Source: Marvania coccoides (Eukaryota > Chlorophyta > Trebouxiophyceae > Chlorellales > Chlorellaceae). Taken from it: a DNA stretch of 64,000 nucleotides. Under the pieces are notes generated by a model. That model saw only the letters and a program-made list of their open reading frames with translations, searched no databases and was not told the DNA's origin. Below, piece by piece: positions 1 to 11,029 of this stretch. The DNA is taken from assembly GCA_963854735.1 (NCBI GenBank), contig OY978097.1, forward strand, positions 2,852,001 through 2,916,000, in the 5' to 3' direction. Every line of letters begins with the position of its first letter. Within the stretch, counting starts at the first letter, position 1. The position numbers were made by a program, and so were the translations under genes.

Positions 1-249
1 TCTACTCGAGCGCCATGCTCTTGAATATGCGATGGGTGCCACGGCTGCATTCCCGCTTCCACGGCTGTAAAAAATGCTCCCGAGGCTGCGGTATGCCAAC
101 TTCCACGCCAAGAAGCGAATATCTTCACCAGCTGCGCCATTCGTTGCAACGCAAGCCTCGCCACACTCGCGCATTTCTGCGCTTGCCCGCTTGAGGAAAG
201 GGGGGAAAATGTAATTATCCATCTCCTACCGCACAGCTGCACCTCTCTG

Positions 250-639
250 CTAGGTTCGATGGAGGCCGTGCAGTCGACCCACCGCTGTCTTCTGCTGCGC
301 CTTGGTGTAGGACACCACTAGCACCCCGCAGGCCAAGTAGTGCAGCGAAACGCCCAGCCGCCGACGCTCAGAAACGGCGAAAAGGTAGTTGTCTTCGGTG
401 CGGACCACAACCAGGCGCTGTCCGGCGATGTCAAAGTGCGTGGGCGCCTGCGAGAAGGCGGCCAAGAGGTGCTGCGGGGGCGGCGAGCGGGGGTTGTCCG
501 TGCCGGCGTTGTCCGGCCAAAATTCGGGGGCGAGCGTGCCAAATGCGCATTCCACGCTGCCAGAGTGGCTGATAAGCGCATACCCTGAGATATGGGCCTC
601 GTTCAGCATGATTTGAAGCTCCTGCAGCGGATCGCTCAT
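250..639 (-). CDS. Profilin-like small protein
   Basis: Single-exon gene of 129 residues, ATG at 637-639 and TAG at 250-252. The layout resembles profilin, the actin-monomer and proline-rich ligand binder of the cytosol: an N-terminal helix, then a strand with HISGYALISHSGSVEC (compare the family's AAIIGHDGSVWA), a variable loop, and a C-terminal half with RLVVVRTEDNYLFAVS followed by VSLHYLACGVLVVSYTK, which matches the profilin pattern of a strand pair ending in a hydrophobic strand. The usual C-terminal helix is poorly conserved, and the last 15 residues are basic. An in-frame ATG 75 bases upstream exists but the shorter start fits the family length of about 130. It could be another profilin-fold or roadblock-like protein. 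Confidence 0.5.
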   Translation of the reverse strand: MSDPLQELQIMLNEAHISGYALISHSGSVECAFGTLAPEFWPDNAGTDNPRSPPPQHLLAAFSQAPTHFDIAGQRLVVVRTEDNYLFAVSERRRLGVSLHYLACGVLVVSYTKAQQKTAVGRLHGLHRT

Positions 640-1413
640 CTTTTGAGGTTTTATATATTTATAGGGAAAAAAGACAGAGAGACCGCTATCTGCGGTTATA
701 TACACACTATACAATAATAAAAACTGCCTGATTTTGTGCGAGCTCGCTGCAAAAGTGATTTATTACATTAATTTTTTTCAAATTCATTTCAGGCTGTTTA
801 AACTGCAATCAATCACAAATTTGTGATTCCATTTTCCCAGTGCATTTTATCCGACTTTCTGAAACAAAATAATCATCAATAGTCTTAGCCGTTGATTATC
901 GGCGTGGCGCAGGCTCTGGCAAGTAGTATTTGGAACATCTCATGAATCCCCCACTATCGCTGCCTCTTGACAATCTCCAGAACTGGGTGCTCTGCTTTAC
1001 AGAAGAAAAGGGGAAGAAAAATGCTAGGTATGAGTTCAGACGATAAGTTTGACTATAGTCATATTATCATAGGGAAAAGACATTTAGAAAAAAGAGAAAA
1101 CTAATAAGGAGACTGCGTGCACCACTGCAATGGGCGCCCATGCAACCTATTTGAGCTATGAACATGACGGGAAAGGGAGGCACGGCAATCGTAATAATTT
1201 AGCGAGCAAGGGACGACTAACAGCGAGAGGAAACCGAAAAGAGCAAAAGAGAAACCAAAAAGGTAGTGGGAGGATAGACAGCAGTACGCTCAACAGAAAT
1301 GAAACTTCTAATGACACGTACAAATTGTGATAAATGGAAAGAATTAAATGGTTGTTGAAGATCAAACGAGGACGAAAAGGGGTCTTGGTATCTCATTTCA
1401 GAGAAGGGATCAT
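640..1413. other. Intergenic spacer, AT-rich
   Basis: Lies between the start of the profilin-like gene and the 3' end of the multicopper oxidase, both on the minus strand. It should hold the promoter of the former and the 3' UTR of the latter. Short purine-rich open frames occur near 1130-1360 but show no family features. I see no RNA gene or repeat. Confidence 0.5.
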
Positions 1414-4400
1414 TTAGGCCATCGCCAGCTTCCTTCCAGATTTGGCCTTTTTCTGCTTTGGGGGCGGGGGAGGCTTGGGGGTCTTCACCTTCTTGTTGTT
1501 GGTCGCAGAAGGCACAACCACGGTCTGGACAGTAGGAGGGGGAGGAGAGGCGACAAATGCGGGCTTGACAGCGGGGGGAGGGGGGGAAGAAGCGACACTA
1601 ACGGGCTGCACGACGGCAGGGGGAGGGGGAGAGGCAACCGCGGTGACGACGAGGGTGGGCGGCAACTGAGCGCAGTGGCCCTTCCACTGCGCCTTCCAGG
1701 GGTTGTTGGGTCCGCTCAGAATGGGATTATCGGTGGCATTGGGGTAGAAAATGCGGTACCAACTGTCGGCCAAGACCTTGCTCTCGTACGCGGCAGTGAG
1801 GGCGGGCAGCTCTGCAGTGGGCTTGGCCAGGGTAGGAGCAGCCATAGGGTCTACGTAGGCGAAGTTATTGTAGACGATCTCATTCACCTCGATGAAGGCG
1901 GCAGCACTGGCGGCGTTGGGCCCGGTGGCGGTGACCTTCATCGCGCGCATCATGTCGTTGTCTTCGTGCCTCAGGTTGTGGCAATGGAACTGCGCAGAGA
2001 AACGATAATAATGGAGAACAAGTTAGAAGAAGAAAGAAAATAAATTGCAGGAAAAAAGGATGAGATGGCAAACGGAATTGCAAGGGCTTGCCATGTAGTC
2101 TCCACGGTGAGCACCGAAGCGGGCCACAACGTATACAGTCTGCGAAGGGCCCAGGAAGAACCTGCACGCATTGAAAATGGAGAAAAAACGCGTTGGATGG
2201 CGGGGATTTTTATTTTTATTAATTTTGACGCTGCTGGTTTTGCCTGCTTGTACCACTTACACATCCTTGGGGCTGCCTTTTTCGTAGGGCTTCACGCCGC
2301 CGTCCCTGTCGCGGGAGAGGATGTACAGGTCGATCAGGTGAATGTGGATGGGGTGGTACTGAAAAAAGGGAAATAAAAAAGAGCGGTGTTAGCAAAGTAG
2401 GCGTGAGCAAGAAGAAAGTAAGCGCGGAATCATGTGTCAGAGCAGGGGGATATAGGATTAACATTGAGTATTAAAAAGAACCCACCCAGCCGCCTCCAGT
2501 CTCAAAGCGCCAGACCTCCCAGGTGTTCTGGCCAACGTCAGCAGCGGCGATCTTGAAGGTCTCCCAGGTGTGGCCGTTAATGGTCCACTGGCCGCCTGTG
2601 GAGGGGAGAAAATTATGGGGGCGAAAGAGAAAACAGTGAGCGCGCTGCTGCATGAAGCAAAAAAATGGCTCGAAACAGAAGATACAATCAAATCAATTGC
2701 TACTCACCAGAGCGGCCAAACTTCAGGGTGCGGTGGGACCGGCCAGCCTTTGCCATGGCTTGCGCCTGAGACATGTCGGCATCGGACATCACACGGGTGA
2801 GGGGCTGGTTGGGGGCGACGGCAGTGGAGGCGGGCTCGAACGCAGGGCCGCTGCCTGAGGCGCCGACCTGGATCTTGCCCAGCAGGTGGGAGTAGCAGAA
2901 GTAGGGAGTGTCGCGCATCACATCCTCGTCCTTGTCGTTGGAGAAGTACAGGGTCTGGCCGGCGTACTTGCGGAAGTCGCACACAACCTCGTAGCGCTCA
3001 GCTGCGGCAATGAAGAGACCGGAGGCGGGGAAAGCGACGGGGTTGGCGCGGTAGCCACCGTCGGCGGCGATGATGTGGCACATGTTATGGGCCACATCGA
3101 CGCCGGCCCCGGTCTTAATCTTGAAGAGGTAGGGGCGGGTGACGGCGGCGTTGAGCAAGCGCATGCGATAGTATTTAGGCTCCAGGTTGAACAGAGGAAA
3201 GGGGATGCCTGCGCAGAACAGAAGGAAATAGCAAGTTGGTGAGTCGGGAGGAGGGAATCAAATAGAGAATTGGCCGCTACACGAAGAGCTCAAGCATTGA
3301 TATGAAAGTAGCACAATATAATAAAGTGTATTCCTACCGCTGACAAGGTTAATATCGCCGTAGAAGTCGTCCGCGTGGACTCCCTCCTGGTCGAAAATCC
3401 TGGGGGGGGGGGGGGGGGGGGGGGAGATGAAATGAGGGGAAAACATTTAAATTCACCCTTGAAGGTTTTATGAATATTTTTTCAAATGCTCAAAATGACT
3501 ATGACCTAATTGCTAGTAATGAATAAAATGATGGTGCACCAATTAAAAATATTAGCAAACTCACATCTGGCACTCAGAATCAAGAACCTTGTCCTGGAAC
3601 ACCATATGCAGCTCCTCAACATCCTCGAGGTTCCATGGCTCGCCGCAGCCGCCGTACTTGGCCTTGGAGGTGACGTAGTAGAGGCCAGCCTGCAAAAGCA
3701 TTACACATAGATAATTACAAATAGAAGAAAAGCAAGAAAACAATTAAGAACGGCAAAGAAAAGTTGCCGTGGGTAAAAAAAAAAGAGATTCCATCCCTCT
3801 TTCATTCCCGTATAAACGCACCAATCCATAATACGCATTCTGGCCTGTGATGTGTAGAGCATGATCATGGTACCTAAAACGAAGGAAACCGAAAAAATAA
3901 TTTATAAAAGGAAAGAACAAGTGAAGTACAACACAGGGAAAAAATGCAAGGGGATTTACCAGCCAGACACGGGGCGGTTGTTGGGATAAATGTACTCCTT
4001 GGTCTCGCCTGTGATGAAGGGAATAGAAAGAATGAGATTGTACGTCGCCATGCGCATGCTAAAAAAATAAAACGCACCGACGCAGGTCTCGTCCTCTGCC
4101 CAGCCATCAAAGGGAGCCAGGGAGGCGGAGCCATGGAGGTGCACGGAGAAGGGGCGGCCAGAGCGCCCAGGTTCGTCGCAGGGGTGCACGGTGCCGTTCC
4201 AGCGGCCGCCAATGTTGTTCTTGAAGCGCACGATGGTCTCTTCGCCAGAGGTGGCAATGATGGTGGGTCCGGGGATCTGGTTGTTGTAAGCGAGGAAGTC
4301 GGTGCCGGGTTTGGCGGCGCACACGGGGACCACGGTGTTGAAGGGCTGGGCCTTGATGTCTTTCACCTCGATTTCGTAGGAGGAAATGCAGTGCCCGTCA

Positions 4401-4624
4401 TCGCGGCAGGTCTTGCCGTTGATGGGGGACGCCACGGCGGGGTTCTTGAAGGGCTGGGTAAAGAGGTTCTGGAGGGCATACGGGGTACTGGGGAACCCAT
4501 TCACGGAGTAAACAGCGTCACCGGCTGAACAGGCCGCACCAAAGGGGCTGGGGGGGATGGTCTGCGCAGCTGCCATGCTAGCGCAGAGGAGGGCCACGAG
4601 GGCCACGCGTGCAACAAGCTGCAT
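1414..4624 (-). CDS. Secreted multicopper oxidase, bilirubin oxidase/CotA type, with Pro-rich tail
   Basis: Ten exons: 4624-4078, 4008-3960, 3873-3822, 3689-3565, 3399-3338, 3208-2708, 2595-2486, 2358-2261, 2161-2092, 1989-1414, giving 729 residues. It oxidises a phenolic, pyrrole or metal substrate and reduces O2 to water with four copper ions. All four copper-binding motifs are visible: VHLHG in exon 1, WYHDH across exons 2-3, HPIHIHL in exon 8 and FHCHNLRHEDNDMM at the start of exon 10. The HED-x-D-MM ending is typical of the bilirubin oxidase/CotA branch rather than plant laccases. The N-terminus MQLVARVALVALLCASMAAA is a signal peptide, so the enzyme is secreted. After the oxidase core a tail of roughly 110 residues carries SPPPPAV-like repeats and ends Lys-rich, suggesting attachment to the cell wall. 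One intron has a GC donor. Confidence 0.9.
1990..2091 (-). other. GC-AG intron in the multicopper oxidase
   Basis: On the minus strand exon 9 ends TACATG and the intron begins GCAAGC; it ends TGCGCAG before TTCCATTGCCAC. Joining gives RGDYM-FHCHNL, matching the family without a gap. A GT donor 21 bases downstream would also keep frame but inserts seven residues directly before the copper-binding HCH motif, which no family member I know has. Confidence 0.8.
3402..3424. repeat. Homopolymer of 23 G (C on sense strand) abutting a splice acceptor
   Basis: Within intron 4 of the multicopper oxidase. On the minus (sense) strand 23 consecutive C residues run directly into the AG acceptor at 3401-3400, so the whole polypyrimidine tract is poly-C. 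Confidence 0.9.
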
Positions 4625-5741
4625 GGCGAAAGATAACACGAACTGGTAGCGACGAAGCAGACGCCGAAATGAGAGGTGGACAGTTGACCAGAAGTGGATG
4701 CACTTCAATTAGTTGGACAGCCAAGTGGCGTGCAAGGGAGAGCCCTGCGCAGCGAATAGAGTGAGTTGTTGCTTGCTAGATGTTTTCACAATTTCAGGTT
4801 TCAGGAAAAAGGCAAGGAGCTATAGATGATCCACAGCCACGTAAAAGCTCCCTCACCTGCGATCAAGGTGGCTTGCACTCACTGTTGAAATAATTCTGTT
4901 TATGTTGAGTGCGTGGAGCACGCCTGGTAATGTTCTGAGCAAGAGGGCCAGACATCGCGACGCCGTTGTCCACCTTTGTCGTGTCAGTGTTGGCACTACG
5001 AATAAGAAGCGTTACCAAGAATAGAACTTGTAGGTAATTGCCGTACAAATTCCGTTCTTTCTTTTTTATTTGTTCTTGCTCTCGAAAAAAAAGTCCCTCC
5101 ATGTCCTTCAGTTTTCTCAATCGACTGGCTGGTTTCATTTCATCGAGCGAGTACTGCCGCCCTTTTTTGCTGCGAGAGCAGCGTGTTGCAAAATTTCTCT
5201 CCCCATGTAGTGTCTGGCCTAAATTGGTGGCGCTGCCGAGCTGCTTTTAGCTATTGTATAATTCAGAATAAGATCAGACACTGCCGTCGTTCAGAATCGC
5301 TCCGTCGTTATATTAGTATACATATTGGCACCGCTTTTCCCCCTTGATCATTCAATGATGATTATGATCAAAATTGATATATAGAGTTGTGCCGGTGGCT
5401 GTGTGCCTCAAGCGGTTCATGAGCGTAGACACGCGCTTGCAAATTCTCCGAGGGCCGCACTCTTTGCTTCAGCTTGGTGGAGCCGCAGTTTCAGTTGGGC
5501 GTAGGGAGGGTGCTGCCTGTTGTGTTTGGAAGAGGCAGGATATTACAAGGAAAAGCCGGCGCTCTCTTGCAATATGACTACAGCGCTGCCACGCCAATGA
5601 TAGACTAAAGCTCAATTGTTTTATGTTTAAAGTTCCCCCCAATAAAGTCAACAGCAAATTTTCTCTGCAAAATTATGCCCTAACAGTAATGCGTGTGGCT
5701 CAAACTAGAAAAAAAATCTCAAAAAAATCCGTCTTCTTATC
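4625..5741. other. Intergenic spacer, about 1.1 kb
   Basis: Upstream of the multicopper oxidase start and downstream of the UTP16-like stop. AT-rich with scattered short open frames in all frames, none with codon bias or recognisable family motifs. It probably contains the oxidase promoter. No tRNA, repeat or mobile element was seen. Confidence 0.45.
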
Positions 5742-6546
5742 TCATGTCGGCTTGGGCCCTGTGGCAAACATCCCATTGACGGTGGTTGGCTGCAGCATGG
5801 CATTTGACCGCCTCACTCCAGCGTGCATCCGCGTGTTGAGGAACGAACGAGCTGCCTCTGCACAAAGTTTCAATTCAAACTGTCATAATGATTGATATTA
5901 CTACCACCCAAATTCAATATATATAAAAAAAAGCTCTTACCAGAGGGCTTGCGGTAGGGGGCCTTGTTCAGCACTTGCACCGTGACTGGCCCCACGTCCC
6001 GCTCCTTGAACCGCCGTCGCTGCTTGGGCTGTGATGGCCGGCTGCGAAGCTGCTCACTCATTAACCGGCGCTCCAGCAGGCGGCGGTCCACTGCCTCCTT
6101 CTCCTCGCGCTCCAGGGCGTCCAAAATATCTTCAGGAAGGACGTCATCGCCCTGTCCTTCGTCCTCCTCCGCTCCTTCCTCCCCTTCGCTTTGAGGCGGG
6201 GAGTCAGCAGCCGCTTTTGCAGTGGCTGGCTCTGGCTGCTGTCGTTTCCTGCGCTCCTTCAGCTCCTGCGCAGCCTGTTTTTTGGCATCCTGCTCATCTT
6301 TTCTCGTGCGTGCAGCGCTCTGCAAAACAAAAAAACATAAACTTAGAGATTTTGATATTCAAGTTTGCAAAAAAAAAACAAGCCGACGCGGCGTTGCTTT
6401 GTTCTCACCTGTCGCCCTTTTGTAAATGTAACCTCTTCAGGGGCATCATCATCGCTGTCACTCCCGCTGCCAGCCTCATCTTCGTGATTCGAAGTTGCCT
6501 TCTCCGGCTCCTCTTCTTCTGCTCGCTTTCTGCGTGTTCCAACCAT
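5742..6546 (-). CDS. UTP16/Bud21-like nucleolar protein
   Basis: Three exons: 6546-6409, 6319-5941, 5857-5742; 210 residues, all junctions keep frame. The order of features matches the U3-snoRNA-associated UTP16 family of the small-subunit processome: a basic start (MVGTRRKR), an acidic stretch, the conserved DAPEEVTF, a long charged coiled region, VLPEDILDALE, then RRRFKERDVGPVTVQVL and a basic C-terminal end (SFLNTRMHAGVRRSNAM). The last exon was placed by its acceptor TTTGTGCAG and by the continued conserved-looking basic sequence to a TGA at 5742. The family is short and low in complexity, so the name is a moderate call. It is followed by glutamate 5-kinase on the same strand, 113 bases away. 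Confidence 0.6.
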
Positions 6547-6659
6547 CTTCAGCACGTAACTTTTAAACAATTAATAATAAAAATAGCACACATGCATGCA
6601 ATTCTTTCTCTCTGCAGTTTCCAGTCGGCGCCAGCAGGCCCGTCCTCTTAAGCTGCTCC

Positions 6660-8752
6660 TCATCGTGGCAGCCAACCGTCTTCATTCACATCCACCTCGC
6701 CACCCGCCGCACCCCCCGTTTCCCCATCCGTTCCACGCTCTACCGCCACCGCCGCCGCCATCTCCGCCCTCCACGCAGCGTCCTCAGCCTCCACTCGCTC
6801 AGTCAGCACCGCCAGGCGCGCCGCCACGCGCGCCGCGTCGTCCATCGCCACAGCCTCGCGCGCGTCGTGCGCTGCACCCAGCAGCGCCGGCGTCAAGCTG
6901 CGAGAGAGCCCCGCTGGACTGAGCCCGTCCTCTTCCTCTTCTTCCGCATCGTCTTCGTGGTCTGAGTCGTGGTGCAGCGCCATCCCGGAGCGGGTGACCA
7001 TGAGGCAGATGTTGGCACGGTGCACGATCTCCTCCTGGCCGTAGGTGGAGCCCATGGCCTTGAGGAAGACCCGGGATGACATTCCCTGCAAAGAGAATCA
7101 GTATCATTAACTCATGATGAACTTATGTACATTAGCTTTATCAGACTTCAGCATATTCAAAGTTTATTAGACATGCTGATGAACCCCCGCTCTCAGAGCA
7201 AAATATCCAAAAATAGCCCCCCAGAACAGTAAATAAATAAGAAATTAAGCCCTCTTCCCTCTTACCTTGACCCGCTCCACGTCTTCGTTGGCGTAGTTAA
7301 TCAGCCCCCGAGCAAACTCGCGCCCCTCGCCGTCGCAGATCCGCACCGCGTCGTGCGGCTGGAACTCTCCAGCCACCCGCAACACTCCAGCAGAAAAGAG
7401 GGAACAGCGGCGATCTCTCACAGCCCGCACCGCCCCCGCGTCCAACCACACCTCCCCCTTCACCGGAACCGAAAGCACCCACCTCTTGCGCCCCTTGACC
7501 GGCACCGGCGCCGCCCGAAACACCGTCCCCACCTCCACCCCTCTCAAAATATCAATCACAGCTCGCGGCGTGTTGAAGTGGCAGATCCCCATGTTGCACC
7601 CCCCCGCGACGGCGATGCGCGCCGCCGTGATCTTGGTGGCCATCCCCCCCGTGCCCCACTGCGTGCCCCGCGTGCTGGTGTCCACGTCTAGCGATGCAAT
7701 GTCGGTAACTTCTCGAATGGGCGTTGCCGAGGGATCGGTGTTGGGGTTGGCGGTGTACATGGCGTCCACGTCTGTGAGAAGAAACAGCCACTCCGCCTGC
7801 ACCAGGGTGGCCACTTGGGCGGACAGCGTGTCGTTGTCGCCGATGCGGAGCTGCTCCACAGCAACCGTGTCGTTCTCGTTGACTACTGGGACCACGCCTG
7901 TTAGTATTGCCACACAGGGATTGGGAGAGGGGGGTGGAATGTGATATAGACGAGAGAAAAAAAATTGACGACATTGGTTATGAGGCGAGGAGATGAGAAG
8001 AAAAAGTTTATTATTGTACCGTAGTCTAGCAGCTCTGAGAACGTGTTAGCGGCGTTTAGGTACTGCCCCCGGTTGGCCAGATTGTCCAGGGTGAGTAAAA
8101 CCTGCGAGCATGTCTGCAAAGAGAGGGGAGAAAAAAAACACAAAAAAAAAACTCAGCAACCGTGTTGAAAAAATGAAAGAAATTATCTATATAAGCTCGT
8201 ATTCTCTCCCTTACCAGCCCCATTGCAGAGAAGAGGTCGTCATAGTACCGCATGAGGTGCACCTGTCCCACTGCCGCCAGCGCCTGCTTCTTTGCCAGCT
8301 CTGAGGGCCGAATTTTCAGGCCCAGTCGCTGGCACCCCACGCCCACTGCCCCACTAGAAACCAATACCACATTATACCCTGGAAAAGAAAAAATTTGTTT
8401 TCATACTAAATCATGTGAAGAAAGGGCTTGGATCCATGGGATTAGGAGGAGAATTCAGGAATAAAAATATTAACGTTTAATGTCCTTGCCTTCGCTCCTG
8501 AGGTCGCGCACCAGCTCCACGATGCTGGCCAGGCTGGTGAGGTTGAGGCAGTTTTGTTGCGCGCGAATGAGGCTGGAGGTTCCCACCTTGATGACCTGCA
8601 CAGGAAGGAGAGAAGAAAATGGCGGCGGTGGGCAGCGGGTGAGGCAATGACATGCCGAGAATACTAACGGAGGACCCGAGAATGAAGACTTTGCGACGCA
8701 CCACCGTAGGGGATGACTTGGACATGTGCTTTTGGCTCGTGGACGCCTTCAT
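6660..8752 (-). CDS. G5K: Glutamate 5-kinase (gamma-glutamyl kinase), monofunctional, with PUA-like domain
   Basis: Six exons: 8752-8669, 8595-8475, 8378-8215, 8113-8020, 7897-7266, 7085-6660; 506 residues. It phosphorylates glutamate with ATP, the first step of proline synthesis. The amino-acid kinase core shows VIKVGTSSL, VLVSSGAVGVG, GVVPVVNENDTVA, RIGDNDTLSAQVA and WGTGGMATKITAARIA. A PUA-like domain follows (KGRKRWV...LFSAGVLRVAGEF). Plants fuse this kinase to gamma-glutamyl phosphate reductase (P5CS); here no reductase follows, so it is the bacterial/fungal-style single enzyme. The C-terminal 130 residues hold the end of the PUA region, a short acidic run and an Ala/Arg-rich helix of no known role. 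No transit peptide is obvious, so it is probably cytosolic. Confidence 0.9.
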
Positions 8753-9040
8753 TTTTCCGGCAGTGATTTGAATAGTGATTCACAAAGCAATGATTAGCTG
8801 GGCGGCATCAGCGCCGGACTAGAAGAAGATTAATGTGAAGGAAATCAATCTAAACATAAATTATGAACAATGCAGCCGTGTGCAATCGGCACGGATAACT
8901 TTGACGAGCACAGTAGTCGAGAAAATTTCAACACGTTTTCCTTGTTTTATTTTTTATTTTGACGTGTAAAAATAGGCTGTTAACATTGAATTGCGCCGTC
9001 GTCAACACGAAACGATTGAAACGACCGCTTGCTAAATAGG
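8753..9040. promoter_or_regulatory. Shared promoter between G5K and RBM39
   Basis: 288 bases separate the two divergent start codons. The stretch is AT-rich with oligo-T near 8945-8960. No TATA box or known operator was recognised; the call rests on gene arrangement. Confidence 0.45.
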
Positions 9041-11029
9041 ATGTCTGTGGAAGCGTCTCCCAATGTGCGTGAGGCAGAGGTGAGCGCGATTACCGGCAAT
9101 TAAATGCCAGATGCTCTTTTAAAAAATTACGATGCAGCTGCTGGAGCGGCGTTTCTCTCGCGCTGTTTGCCAAATTTAATTCTCCCCCTCCATCTCTTTT
9201 TTAACACCACACTTCATGCAACGCAGGAGCGACCAAACGAAGGAGACGTGCGGGAACGGGGCGATTCAGGCGACGACGGCGTGAAGCGCGAGAAAAGCAA
9301 GCGCTCCGTCACCCGCTCTCGCTCGCCATCCCGCGAGCGCTCGCACCGCCGCAGCTCCAGCCGGGACCGCCGGCGCGACCGAGACCGCCGACGGTCCCGC
9401 AGCAGAGAGGGCCGGCGCTACCGCGACGAGCCGCGCAGGGACCGCCGGCGGCACCGCAGCCGGAGCCCCAGGGACCGGCGAGGGGGGTACGGCGTCGGCA
9501 ACGACCGCCGCGGGCGCAGGCGCGACGAGGGCCTTACCTCTGCCGAAGACGAGCAGCAGAAGCTGGAAAGAACCTACCGCACAGTTCAGGTGTACAACCT
9601 CAACTTGAAGGCCGGGGAGCGAGAGGTTTTCGAGTTTTTCAGCAAGGCGGGGAAGGTGTCGGACATCAAGATCATCCGCGACCGCGCCAGTGGGCGCTCC
9701 AAGGGCTTTGCTTACGTTGAATTCGGGGAGAGGGACAACGTGGTGATGGCGCTGTCGCTGAGCGGCCAGCCGCTGCTGGGGCAGCCCGTGATGGTGAAGA
9801 TGAGCGAGGCGGAGAAGAATATGGCCTGGGAGGCGGCCCAGGCCGCCAAAAAGCAGGCGGCAGCGATGATTAACGCTGGCGGCATGGCTGGTGGGGGTGC
9901 GGGGCAATACGCCATGCAGGGCAATACCGGGCCGCTCATCCCTGGGCGTCTGCTGGTGTCCAACCTGCCCTCCAACGTCGTGGAGGCGGACTTGCGGCAG
10001 GTTTTTGATCCGTTCGGCCCTGTCGATTTTCTCACGCTGCAGCGGGACGGCATGGGCAACTCCCAGGGCGTGGCGCTGGTGCAGTACAAGCTAGCCGCCG
10101 ACGCCGCGGTAGCTGCCGCGAAGCTGAACGAAGGCGCCATCGAGCTGGCCCCTGGCATGCCCATGCAAATTGTCCCTGCTCCACTAGACTACAATCCCAT
10201 GGCGGTGGCGTCAGGAGCCGCAGGGGCGGTGCCCCCTGGTTTGCCTGGCGCTCCGGGAGGTATGCCGGCTCCTCCCGGGATGCCTGCTGCGCCTGCTACG
10301 ATAGAGGAGCGTATCGACGTTGATGCTGACGACGGCGGCGGCATGAAACTGACAGCGCAGCACCGCATGGCGCTGATGACCCGGCTGGCGGCCACCGCGG
10401 GGATAGAGATGCCGCAGGCGCCCACGTTTGGGGTGATACAGGCGGCAGCGGGCGGCGGCGGCGCTGCTGCAGTGCCTGGCGCCATTGGCGACCTGGGGCT
10501 GATTCAGGGCGTGCTGGGGCCGTCGTCCCCCATTCCCACGCAGTGCGTGCTGATCAAGAACATGTTCAACCCTGAGGAGGAGAGCGCGCCTGGGTGGGAC
10601 GAAGAGATCTCGCAGGAGGTTCGGGAGGAGTGCTCAAAGTTTGGGCCGGTGGTGTTCGTGCACGTGGACGCAAACAGCAAGGCAAGTATCAGAGAAACCA
10701 TAACTAGCTTTATGATAGCTCAGAATGGGGGGGGGGGGGGGGGGGGGTATTTGCTCTATTTATCATAAAACACTCGAGGAGAGTGAATCAAATCAAGTTC
10801 CAAGTCAAACTCCTTTTCACCTTTCCCTACTGAATTACCCAGTATTGTCCTCGTCTTAATATTGTTTCACTTCTTTTGTTTCATGCAGGGCTTTGTGTAC
10901 CTCAAGTTTGCCACCAAGGAGGCGGCGACGACGGCGCAGAAGACCCTGCACGGACGGTGGTTCAACGAGAAGCAGCTCTGTGCTGAATTTCAGTTCACCC
11001 CTCTCTTCAACGCGCACTTCAAGCTCTGA
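9041..11029 (+). CDS. RBM39: RBM39/CAPER-type splicing factor (U2AF65-related)
   Basis: Three exons: 9041-9079, 9227-10681, 10889-11029; 544 residues. A nuclear SR-like factor of the U2AF65 family that acts in 3' splice-site recognition and alternative splicing. Seen in order: an Arg/Ser-rich domain (residues about 25-140), RRM1 with TVQVYNLNLKAGEREVFEFF and GRSKGFAYVEF, LLGQPVMVKMSEAEKN (a CAPER signature), RRM2 starting RLLVSNLPSNVVEADL, a Gly/Pro/Ala-rich linker, and a C-terminal UHM-type RRM with TQCVLIKNMFNPEEE and LHGRWFNEKQL. The RRM1 tail and the NMFNP motif favour RBM39 over U2AF65 itself. The second intron has a GC donor and a run of 21 G. Confidence 0.88.
10682..10888 (+). other. 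GC-AG intron in RBM39 containing a 21-G run
   Basis: Exon ends GCAAACAGCAAG, intron starts GCAAGT (the strong GC-donor consensus) and ends TTTCATGCAG. The joined frame reads DANSK-GFVYLKF, as in the family. Using the nearby GT would break the frame of the UHM domain. Bases 10727-10747 are all G. Confidence 0.85.

Noticed and set aside
2065..2091. GT donor 21 bases downstream for oxidase intron 9
   Set aside because: It keeps frame but inserts seven residues before the copper-binding HCH motif; the GC donor restores the family sequence exactly.
9266..9907. Minus-strand frame opposite the RS domain of RBM39
   Set aside because: Ala/Val/Pro-rich reflection of Arg/Asp codons; no independent evidence.
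9041..11029. Naming this gene U2AF65
   Set aside because: RRM1 and the SEAEKN and NMFNP motifs match RBM39/CAPER better, and the U2AF35-binding ligand motif of U2AF65 is absent.
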